DNA of 64,000 nt. Source: Chitinophagaceae bacterium (lineage in GTDB: Bacteria; Bacteroidota; Bacteroidia; Chitinophagales; Chitinophagaceae). Positions 42,608-52,200 of this stretch are shown here, piece after piece (the first letter of the stretch is position 1; every line of letters starts with the position of its first letter). Both the position numbers and the translations under genes were made by a program. The stretch covers positions 930,001-994,000 of the forward strand of contig JADKAM010000001.1 in the NCBI GenBank assembly GCA_016715365.1, in the 5' to 3' direction. The notes under the pieces are model-generated. The model saw only the letters and a program-made list of their open reading frames with translations, was not told the DNA's origin and searched no databases.

Positions 42608-43771
42608 TTGTACAGAAAGTTTTCAGCAGGTAATATTTTTAACGGCTACCAAATGTTGCAGCAGCAGGTGCTTATTACTGATGCGGCGGGTGTTATTGTT
42701 GATATGGTTGCCGAAACTGATGCAGGCGACGGTGTTGAAAAACTAAGCGGCATTCTTTGCCCCGGTTTTATTAATGCCCATTGCCACCTGGAGCTATCGC
42801 ATATGAAGGGCCATATTCCCAAACATACGGGCCTGGTTGATTTTGTTTTAAAAGTGGTTACCGAACGGCATTTTGCCGAACAGGAAATATTTGATGCCAT
42901 TGAAAATGCCGAAGATGAAATGCTGCAAAATGGTATTGTTGCCGTGGGTGATATCTGCAACAACACACTCACTATTCCGCAAAAAAATAAAGGCAGATTA
43001 CAGTACCATAATTTTATTGAGACCAGCGGTTTTATTCCGGCACTGGCAGAAGGTCGGTTTCAAAAATCCTGGAAGATTTTTGAGGAATACCTGTTAACCT
43101 TACATACACAACGCTCAACTGTTTGCCCACATGCACCTTACTCAGTATCTCCAGTCATGTTTAGTTTGATAAACGATTTTCCGAATAATAATTTACTAAC
43201 TATACACAACCAGGAAACCGCTGCCGAAAACGAATTTTTTGAAAAAGGGACAGGAGATTTTTTACGTCTCTACAAACAAATGGGTATTGATATCTCTTTT
43301 TTTAAACCAACAGGTAAAACAAGTTTGCAAAGCTGGTTACCCCATTTTACAAAAGAGCAAACTATTATTTTGGTACACAATGTTTGCGCATCAGCAGAAG
43401 ACCTTGAAATTGTAAAACTAAAAACTAATAACTCAAAACTAAAAACTTTCTTCTGCCTTTGCCCCAACGCCAATCTCTACATCAGTAATATTTTACCGGA
43501 TGTAAATAGGCTGATGAAGCACACAGATAATATAATTTTAGGAACCGATAGCCTTGCATCAAACGACCAACTAAGTATTTGGGCCGAAATAAAAAGCCTT
43601 CAAGAAAATTTTAAAGAATTGGATCTTTCGGTTCTGCTAAAATGGGCCACCAGCAATGGCGCCAAAGCATTACAAATGGATAACAGCCTGGGTAGTTTTG
43701 AAAAAGGGAAACAACCCGGTGTACTATTAATTGACGAAAATGGTTTTGAAAATGTAAAGAGGCTTATTTGA
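42608..43771 (+). CDS. Amidohydrolase-family metal-dependent hydrolase
   Basis: This enzyme of about 387 residues is most like the chlorohydrolase/deaminase branch: FINAHCHLELSHMKGHIP (metal His pair), TVCPHAPYSVSP, LTIHNQETAAENEFF, and the final Asp in LGTDSLASNDQ. A TTG at 42608 directly before the conserved YRKFSAG opening is the likely start; no ATG fits. The larger open frame runs back into prfA. The substrate is unknown; relatives act on guanine-, aminofutalosine- or S-adenosylhomocysteine-like compounds. An unusual block KLKTNNSKLKTF is encoded by a phrase repeat (43414-43447) in frame. Confidence 0.82.
   Translation: MYRKFSAGNIFNGYQMLQQQVLITDAAGVIVDMVAETDAGDGVEKLSGILCPGFINAHCHLELSHMKGHIPKHTGLVDFVLKVVTERHFAEQEIFDAIENAEDEMLQNGIVAVGDICNNTLTIPQKNKGRLQYHNFIETSGFIPALAEGRFQKSWKIFEEYLLTLHTQRSTVCPHAPYSVSPVMFSLINDFPNNNLLTIHNQETAAENEFFEKGTGDFLRLYKQMGIDISFFKPTGKTSLQSWLPHFTKEQTIILVHNVCASAEDLEIVKLKTNNSKLKTFFCLCPNANLYISNILPDVNRLMKHTDNIILGTDSLASNDQLSIWAEIKSLQENFKELDLSVLLKWATSNGAKALQMDNSLGSFEKGKQPGVLLIDENGFENVKRLI
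43414..43447. repeat. 'actaaaaact' phrase repeat translated in the amidohydrolase
   Basis: Three near-copies of aaaactaaaaact / actcaaaact stand in tandem and are read in frame as KLKTNNSKLKT. Similar tandem strings are known from Bacteroidota intergenic regions. Here the repeat sits between two conserved blocks of the enzyme. Confidence 0.65.
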
Positions 43772-43785
43772 TTTACAGCTCAGTA

Positions 43786-44532
43786 TTAATCACCGCCACC
43801 ACAGCCTCCACTGCATCCACCGCCACTATCTCCTCCACTGTCGCCACCACTATCACCGCTATCGCTGCTGCCTGAATCATTTGCATTTCCATCGCTCCAG
43901 TCGCCGCTTGCACCGCCGCCGCCAAAATCGCCGCCACCTGATTCTAAAGTATCTGAACCTCCAAAGTAAGTTGACAGCGAATCATCAGAATAATAAGTAT
44001 TGGTACTATCAGAACTGTAAATGGTTTTTTGCCTGCTGGCATAATTTTTTTCCTTCAGCTTTTCTTTATCATATTTGGTTTCGCCCCAAACATCTGTTGG
44101 CGGTTCAAAACCAAACTCGGCAATATAAAATTCAATGGTATCTACATACTGTGCATTATACCGCCCGGTTTCATCTGCCATGGGTACCAGTTCGGGATGA
44201 TGATCGAATTGGTAGCCGATCACTTCATCGCAAAATTCACGGTATGCCCTGGTAAAAAGTATGTGCTCGTGCCATACCACATCAATAATTTTTGAGGGCG
44301 TAACATGAAAATCACTCACCACGCCCAGGTACACAAACTTCTTATATTCAGAAATGGCTTTTAATGCAAAAGTCTTGCTCCACCCATGTTTGCCGGCAAT
44401 TTTTGCAGCAAAGGCCTTACTGGATGCATCGGGTCCGCCAAAGGCAGATCCAATATGTTGCCAGAGGTTTGTGGGTACCAGGTGGTCAAAATGATAGGCT
44501 CTTAATTTTAGCCAAAGTTCTTTCTTATTCAT
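43786..44532 (-). CDS. DUF1399-like protein with Gly/Ser/Asp- and Cys-rich tail
   Basis: This 248-residue protein has an N-terminal helical domain (residues 1-160) whose IIDVVWHEHILFTRAYREFC block resembles the DUF1399 / glycine-rich-domain protein core. The last ~60 residues are low-complexity: repeated SGGDSGGDSGGG and a final CSGGCGGGD with two Cys. There is no signal peptide, so a cytosolic or surface-associated role is open. Such Gly/Cys tails also occur in TIGR04222-type membrane proteins. It is divergent from the K+ channel gene. Confidence 0.6.
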   Translation of the reverse strand: MNKKELWLKLRAYHFDHLVPTNLWQHIGSAFGGPDASSKAFAAKIAGKHGWSKTFALKAISEYKKFVYLGVVSDFHVTPSKIIDVVWHEHILFTRAYREFCDEVIGYQFDHHPELVPMADETGRYNAQYVDTIEFYIAEFGFEPPTDVWGETKYDKEKLKEKNYASRQKTIYSSDSTNTYYSDDSLSTYFGGSDTLESGGGDFGGGGASGDWSDGNANDSGSSDSGDSGGDSGGDSGGGCSGGCGGGD

Positions 44533-44617
44533 GTTGCAGGTTTATGTTTTAAAGATAAATGCTACACTTCGAAAATTAAAATATTTAAAATCAAATATCT
44601 TTATATTCATGCTGAAT

Positions 44618-45781
44618 ATGGAAAAGAAAACCATCCTTGTTTTTGGAACCGGCCACCTGGCTTACCGCCTTAAAGCAAAATTAACCGCAGGTAATTACCA
44701 GCTTGTGCACGCCACCCTTGATGAAATTAACGGAGCTTCTCAATCTGTTTCATTGCTCGAAAACCTGCAGCAATTTATCAGGCAGCTGGATGTTGATGCA
44801 ATCAAAATGGTTTACCTGCTCGATGAAAAAGATGAAGTTAACCTGCAACTGATCATTGCATTGATCTCTTTATATCCGGATATTTCAATTGCTGCTTCTT
44901 TATTTAATGAGAACCTGATACCGCATTTGCAGGCGCAGCATAGTAATGTTACTATTTTTAATCCGGCAAAAATTGCGGCACCACATTTTGTAGCGGCTTT
45001 GTATCAGCCTTTAGAAAGAAAGATTGAAACCGGTGTAATCAGCAACACACCAAAAACCAGTCTGAAGAAAAAGGATACTTTAATTCAAAAATTGTTACTC
45101 GCTTTTATCGGGTTAATTGTTGTAGCGGTTTTGTTTTTTCATTTTTACGAAAAGTTATCCTGGATTGATTCTTTCTATTTTGTTATAGTTACTGTAGCAA
45201 CTGTTGGTTATGGCGATATTAATTTAGCCGCTTCTTCCCCGGTAAGCAAACTTTTTGGTATCATACTTATTCTGTCTTCTACTTTTTTTATCTGGATGAT
45301 CTTTTCTCTTACCATTGACAGGGTCCTGAAAAAGCGGATCATGCTGGCTTTGGGAAGAAAAAAATACCATTGCAAAGATCATATCATTCTTTGTGGTCTG
45401 GGCAGACTGGGTTATTTTATTGCAGAAGAATTATTGCAGAAGGGCGAAAAACTGATCATCATAGAGCAGCATGAAGATGGCCGTTACCTGGATTATTTCA
45501 GGCAACTGGGTGCCGAAGTTTATATAGGCGATGGCCGCTTATCCAAAGTGCTGGATGATACGAATGTTGCACAGGCCCGTGCTTTAATATCGGTAATTAA
45601 TGATGATTCTATTAACCTGGAGATCGGGTTAAACTCACGCTCATTTCAGCCGGGCATACGGCTTATACTGAGAATATTTGATGAGCAGATGGCTAAAAAA
45701 ATAAAAGAATACCTCAATATTCATCTAACATTAAGTGCCAGCGATATTGCTGATGAAAAGTTTTATGAAATTTTGAAATAG
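44618..45781 (+). CDS. Two-TM K+ channel with flanking N- and C-terminal Rossmann domains
   Basis: This protein of about 387 residues starts at ATG 44618 (another ATG at 44609). Residues 1-125 form a Rossmann-like domain opening LVFGTGHLAYRL. Two hydrophobic helices flank a pore loop with selectivity filter TVATVGYGD (192-200). A TrkA-N/RCK domain follows, with nucleotide motif ILCGLGRLG (257-265) and acidic EQHEDGR. It should conduct K+ under control of bound nucleotide. The N-terminal additional domain is atypical for simple RCK channels. Confidence 0.85.
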   Translation: MEKKTILVFGTGHLAYRLKAKLTAGNYQLVHATLDEINGASQSVSLLENLQQFIRQLDVDAIKMVYLLDEKDEVNLQLIIALISLYPDISIAASLFNENLIPHLQAQHSNVTIFNPAKIAAPHFVAALYQPLERKIETGVISNTPKTSLKKKDTLIQKLLLAFIGLIVVAVLFFHFYEKLSWIDSFYFVIVTVATVGYGDINLAASSPVSKLFGIILILSSTFFIWMIFSLTIDRVLKKRIMLALGRKKYHCKDHIILCGLGRLGYFIAEELLQKGEKLIIIEQHEDGRYLDYFRQLGAEVYIGDGRLSKVLDDTNVAQARALISVINDDSINLEIGLNSRSFQPGIRLILRIFDEQMAKKIKEYLNIHLTLSASDIADEKFYEILK

Positions 45782-45821
45782 ACGCTGAAAATGGTCGCGA
45801 CGGCTTTCAGCCTTCAGGCCT

Positions 45822-46552
45822 TTACAGCACTTCATGCAATACCAACAAGGTTTTCATCTGCCCAAAATCTTGCAGGTGCAAAGCATAATATTCAAGGTAT
45901 CTTAATAAAAGCGATCTTCTTATTTCTCCATTCAGGTTAAATTGCTCCAGCTCATCAGGCTGCATCACTTTCAGTAATTGTGCGGTGAGTTCAGCATTCT
46001 TACCTTCAATAAAATTGGGGTGTGTGGGCTGATGATCTATAAAAATTCCTTCCTGTAAATCCAGCACCGAATCTTCACTGTTAAAATTATCTATCATTCT
46101 AAAGCCAAAAAAATGGGTAAGGTGCAGGGTAAAAAACAGTGCAAAATTGGCTGTAATGGTTTTATCCGCCTTATCCAATGCTAAAAAAGATTCCTCACAA
46201 AAGAAAAAAGATCGGTATTGGGTTCCGGCTGCTTTAAGCATTTTTGAATGAGCTCGGCCATGAAGGAAGCGATGCTGTTTTTAATAACATCACTCAGCAA
46301 TTTATCATACAAAACAGCCCAGGAAAACTCTTTTATCCTTTGCATAGATTTGTTTTCGCTGTGGTAAACTACCAGGTCAAGAATTGCAGTTGGCTGAAAG
46401 TGGTTTGCTTTCGAGGCCGATTTTTTGGAAGTACGCACCCCATTTACCATATAGGTTTGTATGCCGAACATTTCGGTAAATATGGTAACCACCAGGCTGG
46501 TTTCGCCATACTTGATGCTTCGTAATACTATGCCTTTGGTTTTATGTGTCAT
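45822..46552 (-). pseudogene. recO: DNA repair protein RecO, frameshifted
   Basis: RecO mediates RecA loading on single-stranded DNA in the RecFOR pathway. The N-terminal OB-fold part (from ATG 46552: THKTKGIVLRSIKYGETSLV) and the C-terminal helical part (FCEESFLALDKADKTITANF, FTLHLTHFFGFRM) are both present but in different frames. The break lies at an A6 run (46204-46209). One added base would join NTDLFFF to CEESFLALDK without a gap. The total then is about 243 residues, normal for Bacteroidota RecO. It is either a base-calling error, a slippage-tolerated site or real inactivation. Confidence 0.85.
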
Positions 46553-46558
46553 AATCTT

Positions 46559-46594
46559 GTTAATCCGTTAATCCGTTAATTGGTTAATCCGTTT
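46559..46594. repeat. 'gttaatccgttaat' phrase repeat upstream of recO
   Basis: Four near-copies of gttaatcc(gtt) follow one another just upstream of the recO start and ahead of the RND exporter leader. The unit is shared with no other place in the window, but its phrase-like tandem structure matches the other repeats. Confidence 0.55.
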
Positions 46595-46691
46595 AGGAGG
46601 ATCAAACAAAATAAGAACAACGACGACATTTCAAAAATACCAAACATCTTACCAGCTTTTCGTTCAATTAGCACAAATAGATTTTCTTTGC

Positions 46692-46721
46692 ATAATTATC
46701 CATTAATCATTTATCCATTAT
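46692..46721. repeat. 'ttatccatta' phrase repeat upstream of the RND exporter
   Basis: Near-copies of ttatccatta (46692-46721) stand in the leader, immediately before the start of the exporter gene at 46724. The string resembles the right part of the rpiB-tatC repeat (39345-39380). Confidence 0.5.
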
Positions 46722-46723
46722 AT

Positions 46724-49087
46724 ATGTGGCAACGACTGGGAAAATTAGTGCTTAGATTCAGAGGACCCTTATTGATTCTTTTATTATTGATAACCGCTGT
46801 CATGGGTTTTTATGCCAGCAAGGTTAAAATGAGCTACGAATTTTCGAAAGCCATACCCACCGATAATGCAAAATACCTGGAATATGTATCCTTTAAGCAA
46901 AAATTTGGCGACGATGGAAACATGCTGGTTACAGGCATTCAAACCGACAGTTTATTTACACTTAAATACTTTAATGCTTACAAAGAACTTCAGCAGCAAT
47001 TAAAAAAAATAAAGCATGTAGAAGATATTGTAAGCATCCCATCTGCCATAAAACTGGCAACCGATACAGCAACAGGAAAACTGGCGGCGCAAAAAATATT
47101 TCCCGATCTTATTCAAACACAGCAGGAACTTGATTCTGTTTCCGCTCAATTTTTTAATCTTCCTTTTTACAAACAAAGGCTTTATAATCCCGAATCGAAT
47201 GCTTACCTGATGGGCGTGCGGATTAATAAAGATGTACTGAATTCCAAAGGGCGTACACAGGTAATTAACGATGTAATAAATACCGTAAAAAAGTTTGAAG
47301 AAAAAACAGGATTGGAAGTGCACCTCAGTGGCTTGCCGCTGATAAGAACAGTGGTTGCCGACCGGATACAGAATGAAATGAAATACTTTTTATTTGGTTC
47401 TCTTTTGCTAAGTACAATTATACTGGCACTGTTCTTTCGTTCTTTCAGCACTACGCTGCTTTCCTTACTGGTAGTGATTTTAGGCGTTGTGTGGAGCGTG
47501 GGTGTATTGTATTTATGCGGCTACCAGGTTACGTTGTTAACCGCACTGATACCCTGTTTGGTTGTGGTGATCGGCATACCCAATTGTATTTACTTTATCA
47601 ACAAGTATCATACCTCTTACATACAATCGGGCGATAAAGAAAAATCGCTGGTTGATATGGTAAGCAAGATGGGTGTGGTGACGTTGTTTTGTAATTTAAC
47701 CGCTGCCATTGGCTTTGCAGTTTTTGCATTAACCCGCAGCGCCATTTTACGGGAATTTGGTGTAGTGGCAGGCATCAGCATCATGATCATTTTTGTGGTT
47801 TCATTTATTCTGTTACCGGCAGCATTAAGTTATCTGCCTGCTCCAAAACCTTCACAAACAAAATACCTGAACAACAGGTGGATCACTCATTTTTTACTGC
47901 AGACTGAAAAATGGGTTTTCCATCATAAAAAAATAGTGTACGGAGTTACAACAATCGTTTTAATTTTTGCAGTGCTTGGCATCTTTAAATTGAAGAGTGT
48001 GTCTTATATTGTTGATGACCTGCCCAAAACAGATAAAGTTTACACCGATATCAAATTCTTTGAGAAACATTTTGGGGGCGTAATGCCGCTGGAAATTGTG
48101 ATTGATACCAAAAAACCCAAGGGGATCATCAGCCCTAAAGTAGATGTTCATACGATTGCTTTTTTCCAGGATTCTTTTCTGGTTAATCAGGAAAATGTTT
48201 CAAAACCGCTTTCGGTGATAGATGGCATCAAGTTTTTTTACCAGGCAGCCAGTGAAGGAACAGGCGATTCTTCCTTCACATTACCGGCTTTTGGTAATCC
48301 CTTATATGATTTACATAAGCAATTGTTGCAACTTAATGCCCGGCGCAAAAACAACGAAATGACTGCATCGGACTCGGCTACGTCTAAATTAATGGGCTCT
48401 TTTGTAGATTCCAGCGAGCAATACCTGCGTATCAGCATGAGTATGGCCGATATCGGCACTCAAAAATTGCCGCCATTGCTGGATACGATTCAGAAAAAAG
48501 CAAATGAAATATTTGACACGGCCACCTATAAAGTGCAGCTTACCGGCACCAGCATTACCTTTTTAGAAGGCAGCCGCTTTATAGTAAACGGTTTAAAGGA
48601 CAGCATCTTCTGGGCTTTTCTGCTCATTGCTTTGTGCATGCTTTACCTGTTTAAATCGGCACGTATTTTATTGTGCTCACTTATTCCAAATCTTATTCCA
48701 TTGGTAATAACAGCAGGGATTATGGGATGGGCAGGCGTTCCTTTAAAACCCTCTACTGTATTGGTATTTAGCGTAGCGTTGGGTATTGCAGTGGATATTA
48801 CCATCCGGTTCCTGGTAAATTATAAACAGGAACTGCCGGCCTACAATTACAAGGTGCCCGAAACAGTGAGCGCTACCATAAAAAACACGGGTTTAAGCAT
48901 TGTATATACAGCACTTGTTTTAATTGCCGGGTTTATTATTTTTTGTGCCAGTGGCTTTGGAGGTACAAAAGCGCTTGGCTGGTTAACATCAGCAACCTTA
49001 TTGATTGCCACATTAACCAACCTGGTTTTATTGCCGGTTTTGTTACTTTTATTTGCTCCTAAAAAGACAGTAATAAAAAAAGGTTGA
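46724..49087 (+). CDS. RND/MMPL-family exporter
   Basis: The 787-residue reading starts at ATG 46724 (MWQRLGKLVLRFRGPLLILL). The open frame back to 46580 contains repeat sequence and does not look coding. Twelve hydrophobic helices are arranged 1 + 5 + 1 + 5, with two periplasmic loops of about 200 residues, the RND/SSD pattern. Segments such as LSGLPLIRTVVADRIQNEM, SRFIVNGLKD and VFSVALGIAVDITIRF are typical of the MMPL/HpnN-like branch (lipid or hopanoid transport). The Asp in VALGIAVD fits the proton relay. No membrane-fusion protein accompanies it. Substrate unknown. Confidence 0.85.
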   Translation: MWQRLGKLVLRFRGPLLILLLLITAVMGFYASKVKMSYEFSKAIPTDNAKYLEYVSFKQKFGDDGNMLVTGIQTDSLFTLKYFNAYKELQQQLKKIKHVEDIVSIPSAIKLATDTATGKLAAQKIFPDLIQTQQELDSVSAQFFNLPFYKQRLYNPESNAYLMGVRINKDVLNSKGRTQVINDVINTVKKFEEKTGLEVHLSGLPLIRTVVADRIQNEMKYFLFGSLLLSTIILALFFRSFSTTLLSLLVVILGVVWSVGVLYLCGYQVTLLTALIPCLVVVIGIPNCIYFINKYHTSYIQSGDKEKSLVDMVSKMGVVTLFCNLTAAIGFAVFALTRSAILREFGVVAGISIMIIFVVSFILLPAALSYLPAPKPSQTKYLNNRWITHFLLQTEKWVFHHKKIVYGVTTIVLIFAVLGIFKLKSVSYIVDDLPKTDKVYTDIKFFEKHFGGVMPLEIVIDTKKPKGIISPKVDVHTIAFFQDSFLVNQENVSKPLSVIDGIKFFYQAASEGTGDSSFTLPAFGNPLYDLHKQLLQLNARRKNNEMTASDSATSKLMGSFVDSSEQYLRISMSMADIGTQKLPPLLDTIQKKANEIFDTATYKVQLTGTSITFLEGSRFIVNGLKDSIFWAFLLIALCMLYLFKSARILLCSLIPNLIPLVITAGIMGWAGVPLKPSTVLVFSVALGIAVDITIRFLVNYKQELPAYNYKVPETVSATIKNTGLSIVYTALVLIAGFIIFCASGFGGTKALGWLTSATLLIATLTNLVLLPVLLLLFAPKKTVIKKG

Positions 49088-49191
49088 AATTTCCGTAATT
49101 TCTTTAAAATCAGCAGCTTTCATAAAAGCGGCATCTGAAATCGCTTACAACAAAAGAAAAGCAGCATAAAGGCCAATAAAATTGTCAAAGT

Positions 49192-49224
49192 ATTTGATAT
49201 TTACAGGGAATCTGAATTATATTT
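49192..49224 (+). promoter_or_regulatory. Candidate promoter of the SusC/SusD operon
   Basis: TTTG at 49192-49195 and TATATTTG at 49217-49224 are separated by 21 bases, a good fit to the Bacteroidota -33/-7 pattern. The start codon at 49241 is 17 bases downstream, so the leader would be short. Confidence 0.55.
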
Positions 49225-49240
49225 GTCGCTATAAACTATT

Positions 49241-52200
49241 ATGCAAATGAGAAAATTGACATTACTCTTATCAGCCGTATTTGTATTCGTACTACATGCA
49301 GCTGCTCAGAACCGTACAATAACCGGTAAGGTTACTGATGAAAAAGGTGCTCCTATAGAAGGGGTTTCTGTTACCTCTCCCAACGGAAAACAGGGTACAC
49401 AAACTGAAAAAGACGGTACTTACAGTATCACTTTACCAACAAACGTAAAAAACCTGAATTTTACTTATGTAAATTTTGTAGCCCAAACAAAATCAATTGG
49501 GAACAATCTTACAATAAATATTGAATTAAGATCAGTTGATTCCAGGCTGGAAGAAGTGGTTGTGGTTGGTTATGGTACCAAAAAAATCAAGGAGGTTACT
49601 GGTAGCTTAACAAATATTAAGGGAACAGTTATTGCTGAAAAACCTGTGCAGAGTTTTGAACAGGCTTTGGCTGGCCGATCATCCGGTGTTCAGATAACTG
49701 TACCAAGCGGCGTGCTGAATGCACCTCCTGTATTTCGTATCAGAGGTATAAACTCTCTTTCTTTAAGTTCTTCACCATTAATTGTAGTTGACGGAACTCC
49801 TGTTACAACGGGTGATTTAGCCGGTTCGAATGCTGCAGGAAATGCTTTGGCAAGTATTAACCCTGCCGATATTGAAAGCATGGATATAGCAAAAGATGCA
49901 GCGGCAACTGCCATTTATGGTAGCCGTGCCGCCAATGGTGTTGTATTTATTACCACCAAAAGAGGCCGTGCAGGTAGAACAAAGATCAACTATAATGTAT
50001 CAATGGGTTTTACCACTCCTTATGGAATACCTGAAGTATTAAATGCCCAGCAGTATACCGATTATAAAAACTATGTGGCCTCAACAACTTTGGGTGTTAA
50101 TACTACCAACCCCGCTGGTGCAGGTTATGTAAAATATAATTTAACTCCCGGTCCAGATGGTAACCCCATCAATACCAATTGGGGAAATGTGATTTACCGA
50201 CAGGGTTTTAACCAGGATCATAACCTGAACATTTCAGGCGGAAGCGATAATACTACCTATTATTTTTCAGCAGGTTATACCAACCAGGAAGGAATTTTAA
50301 GGAATAATGATTTTGTTCGCAAAAACATTTTGATGAATGTGGATAGCAGGGTGAGTAAATACCTGAGCTTTGGAGGTAAAATCTCTTACTCTAATGAGTT
50401 GAACAGGGTTGCTTCTGCCACAGGTTCTTTAGGAGATGCTTTTGCAACGGGTGGTTATGGACGTCTTGCCCTGGTAAATGCACCCAGCATCAGCCCTTAT
50501 AATAATGATGGTAGTTATAATATAAGTACTGCCGGTAATTTTATTGGCCAGCAGGGTAATCAGCTTAGCACTGGCCAGGTTGGTTTTAGCAACCCGGTTT
50601 ATTTATTTGATAAGAACCGATCTAATAGTGAGACCAATCATATTCAATCTAATATCAATGTGCAGGTAAAACCTTTTAGCTGGTTAACCTTCAAATCGTT
50701 GTATGGTATTGATTATATTTTTGTAGATAATGATATTTTCCGCGATGCCCGTCATGGCGATGGTGTTACCAACAATGGCGATGCATTTGCATCTTTAAGC
50801 AAATTTAAAAGATGGACATTCAGTAATACCTTACAAATAGATAAAACATTTAAAGATAAACACAGCTTCAGTGTATTGGGTGGGCTTGAACAGGACCGCA
50901 GAAAAACCAATCAGTTTGGTTTAACACGCAGGGTGGTTACTGATCCGGTTTACAATGTGATTCAGGGTGGTTTTACAACGGATGTTAATACCAATCTGGG
51001 TTTAGGTGAAAATTATCTGCAATCTGCCTTTGGCCGTTTTAATTACGATTACAAAAAGAAATATTTTATAAGTGCCAATCTGCGTAGTGATCAGTATTCA
51101 GCTATACCCGGGCAAAAAGAAACTTTTTATGGATTCTCCGGTGGATGGCAGGTAGACCAGGAAAAGTTCTGGGGATCCTCAATCCGCAAAGTTATTTCGA
51201 GCCTGAAACTGAAAGGTAGTTATGGTAAAGTAGGTAACACCGGAGGTATCGGTGATTTTGATACCTATTCAACATTTAGTTCCGGTGTATATGGCGGTAA
51301 CGCAACCCTGGCATTTAGTAATGCGGGTAATCCTAATCTGAAATGGGAAACCAGTAAACAATTAAATATTGGTGCAACCATCGGGTTCTTAAAAGACAGG
51401 ATGAATCTGGAATTAAACTATTACAAAAACGATATTACTAACCTGATTTTAAGAGTGCCTCAGGCTCCATCAACAGGTGTACCCAATTCTGTGCTTCAAA
51501 ACGTAGGTACCATGTATAATAAGGGTTTTGAATTAACATTATCCGGAATGGTTGTAAATACCAAAAACTTTACCTGGACCACAAACTTTAACTATACCAA
51601 CAACCAAAATGAAGTTACTGCGCTGGCCCCCGGACTAACAGAAATACTTACGGGTACCGGCGGTTTAGAAACTGTTAACCGGAGTGCTGTAGGTTTCCCT
51701 GCAGGTATGCTTTGGGTGGTGCGTTCAGGTGGTGCAGATCCTGCAACCGGAAGAAGAATACTGTATAATAAAACGGGTAATGCCATTTTATACCGTTTTG
51801 GTACGCTGCCTGCTGGTGAATTTACCTGGCAGAATACAGATGGATCCAGGTACAACACACAGGCCGGGGCTGCTAATTCGGTTAACCAGGCAGCTGATGC
51901 TGTAATGTATGCCAATACAAATCCAAGGGCTATCGGCGGTTTCAGTAACAATTTCAGGTATAAGAATTTTGACCTGGATGTATTGTTTACCTACCAGGCC
52001 GGATTCTCTGTTTATTATGGTACCAATGCCGGTATGTTCGACCAGCGTTTCTGGAACAACTCTGTAGATGTATTAAATGGCTGGAGAAAATTTGGTGATG
52101 TTACAGATATTCCAAAACCTGTTTATGGTGATAATGTTTCTAATGGATCAGGTTTGCCTATCAGCTTTAATGTATTTAAAGGCGATTTTATTAAACTGAA

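Noticed and set aside
43786..43965. Periodic Gly/Ser/Asp-coding DNA resembling a repeat array
   Set aside because: Explained as the low-complexity tail of a coding sequence; no spacers or constant repeats as in CRISPR.
46580..46723. Possible N-terminal extension of the RND exporter
   Set aside because: Polar, repeat-containing and without transporter character; the ATG at 46724 directly precedes the first membrane helix.
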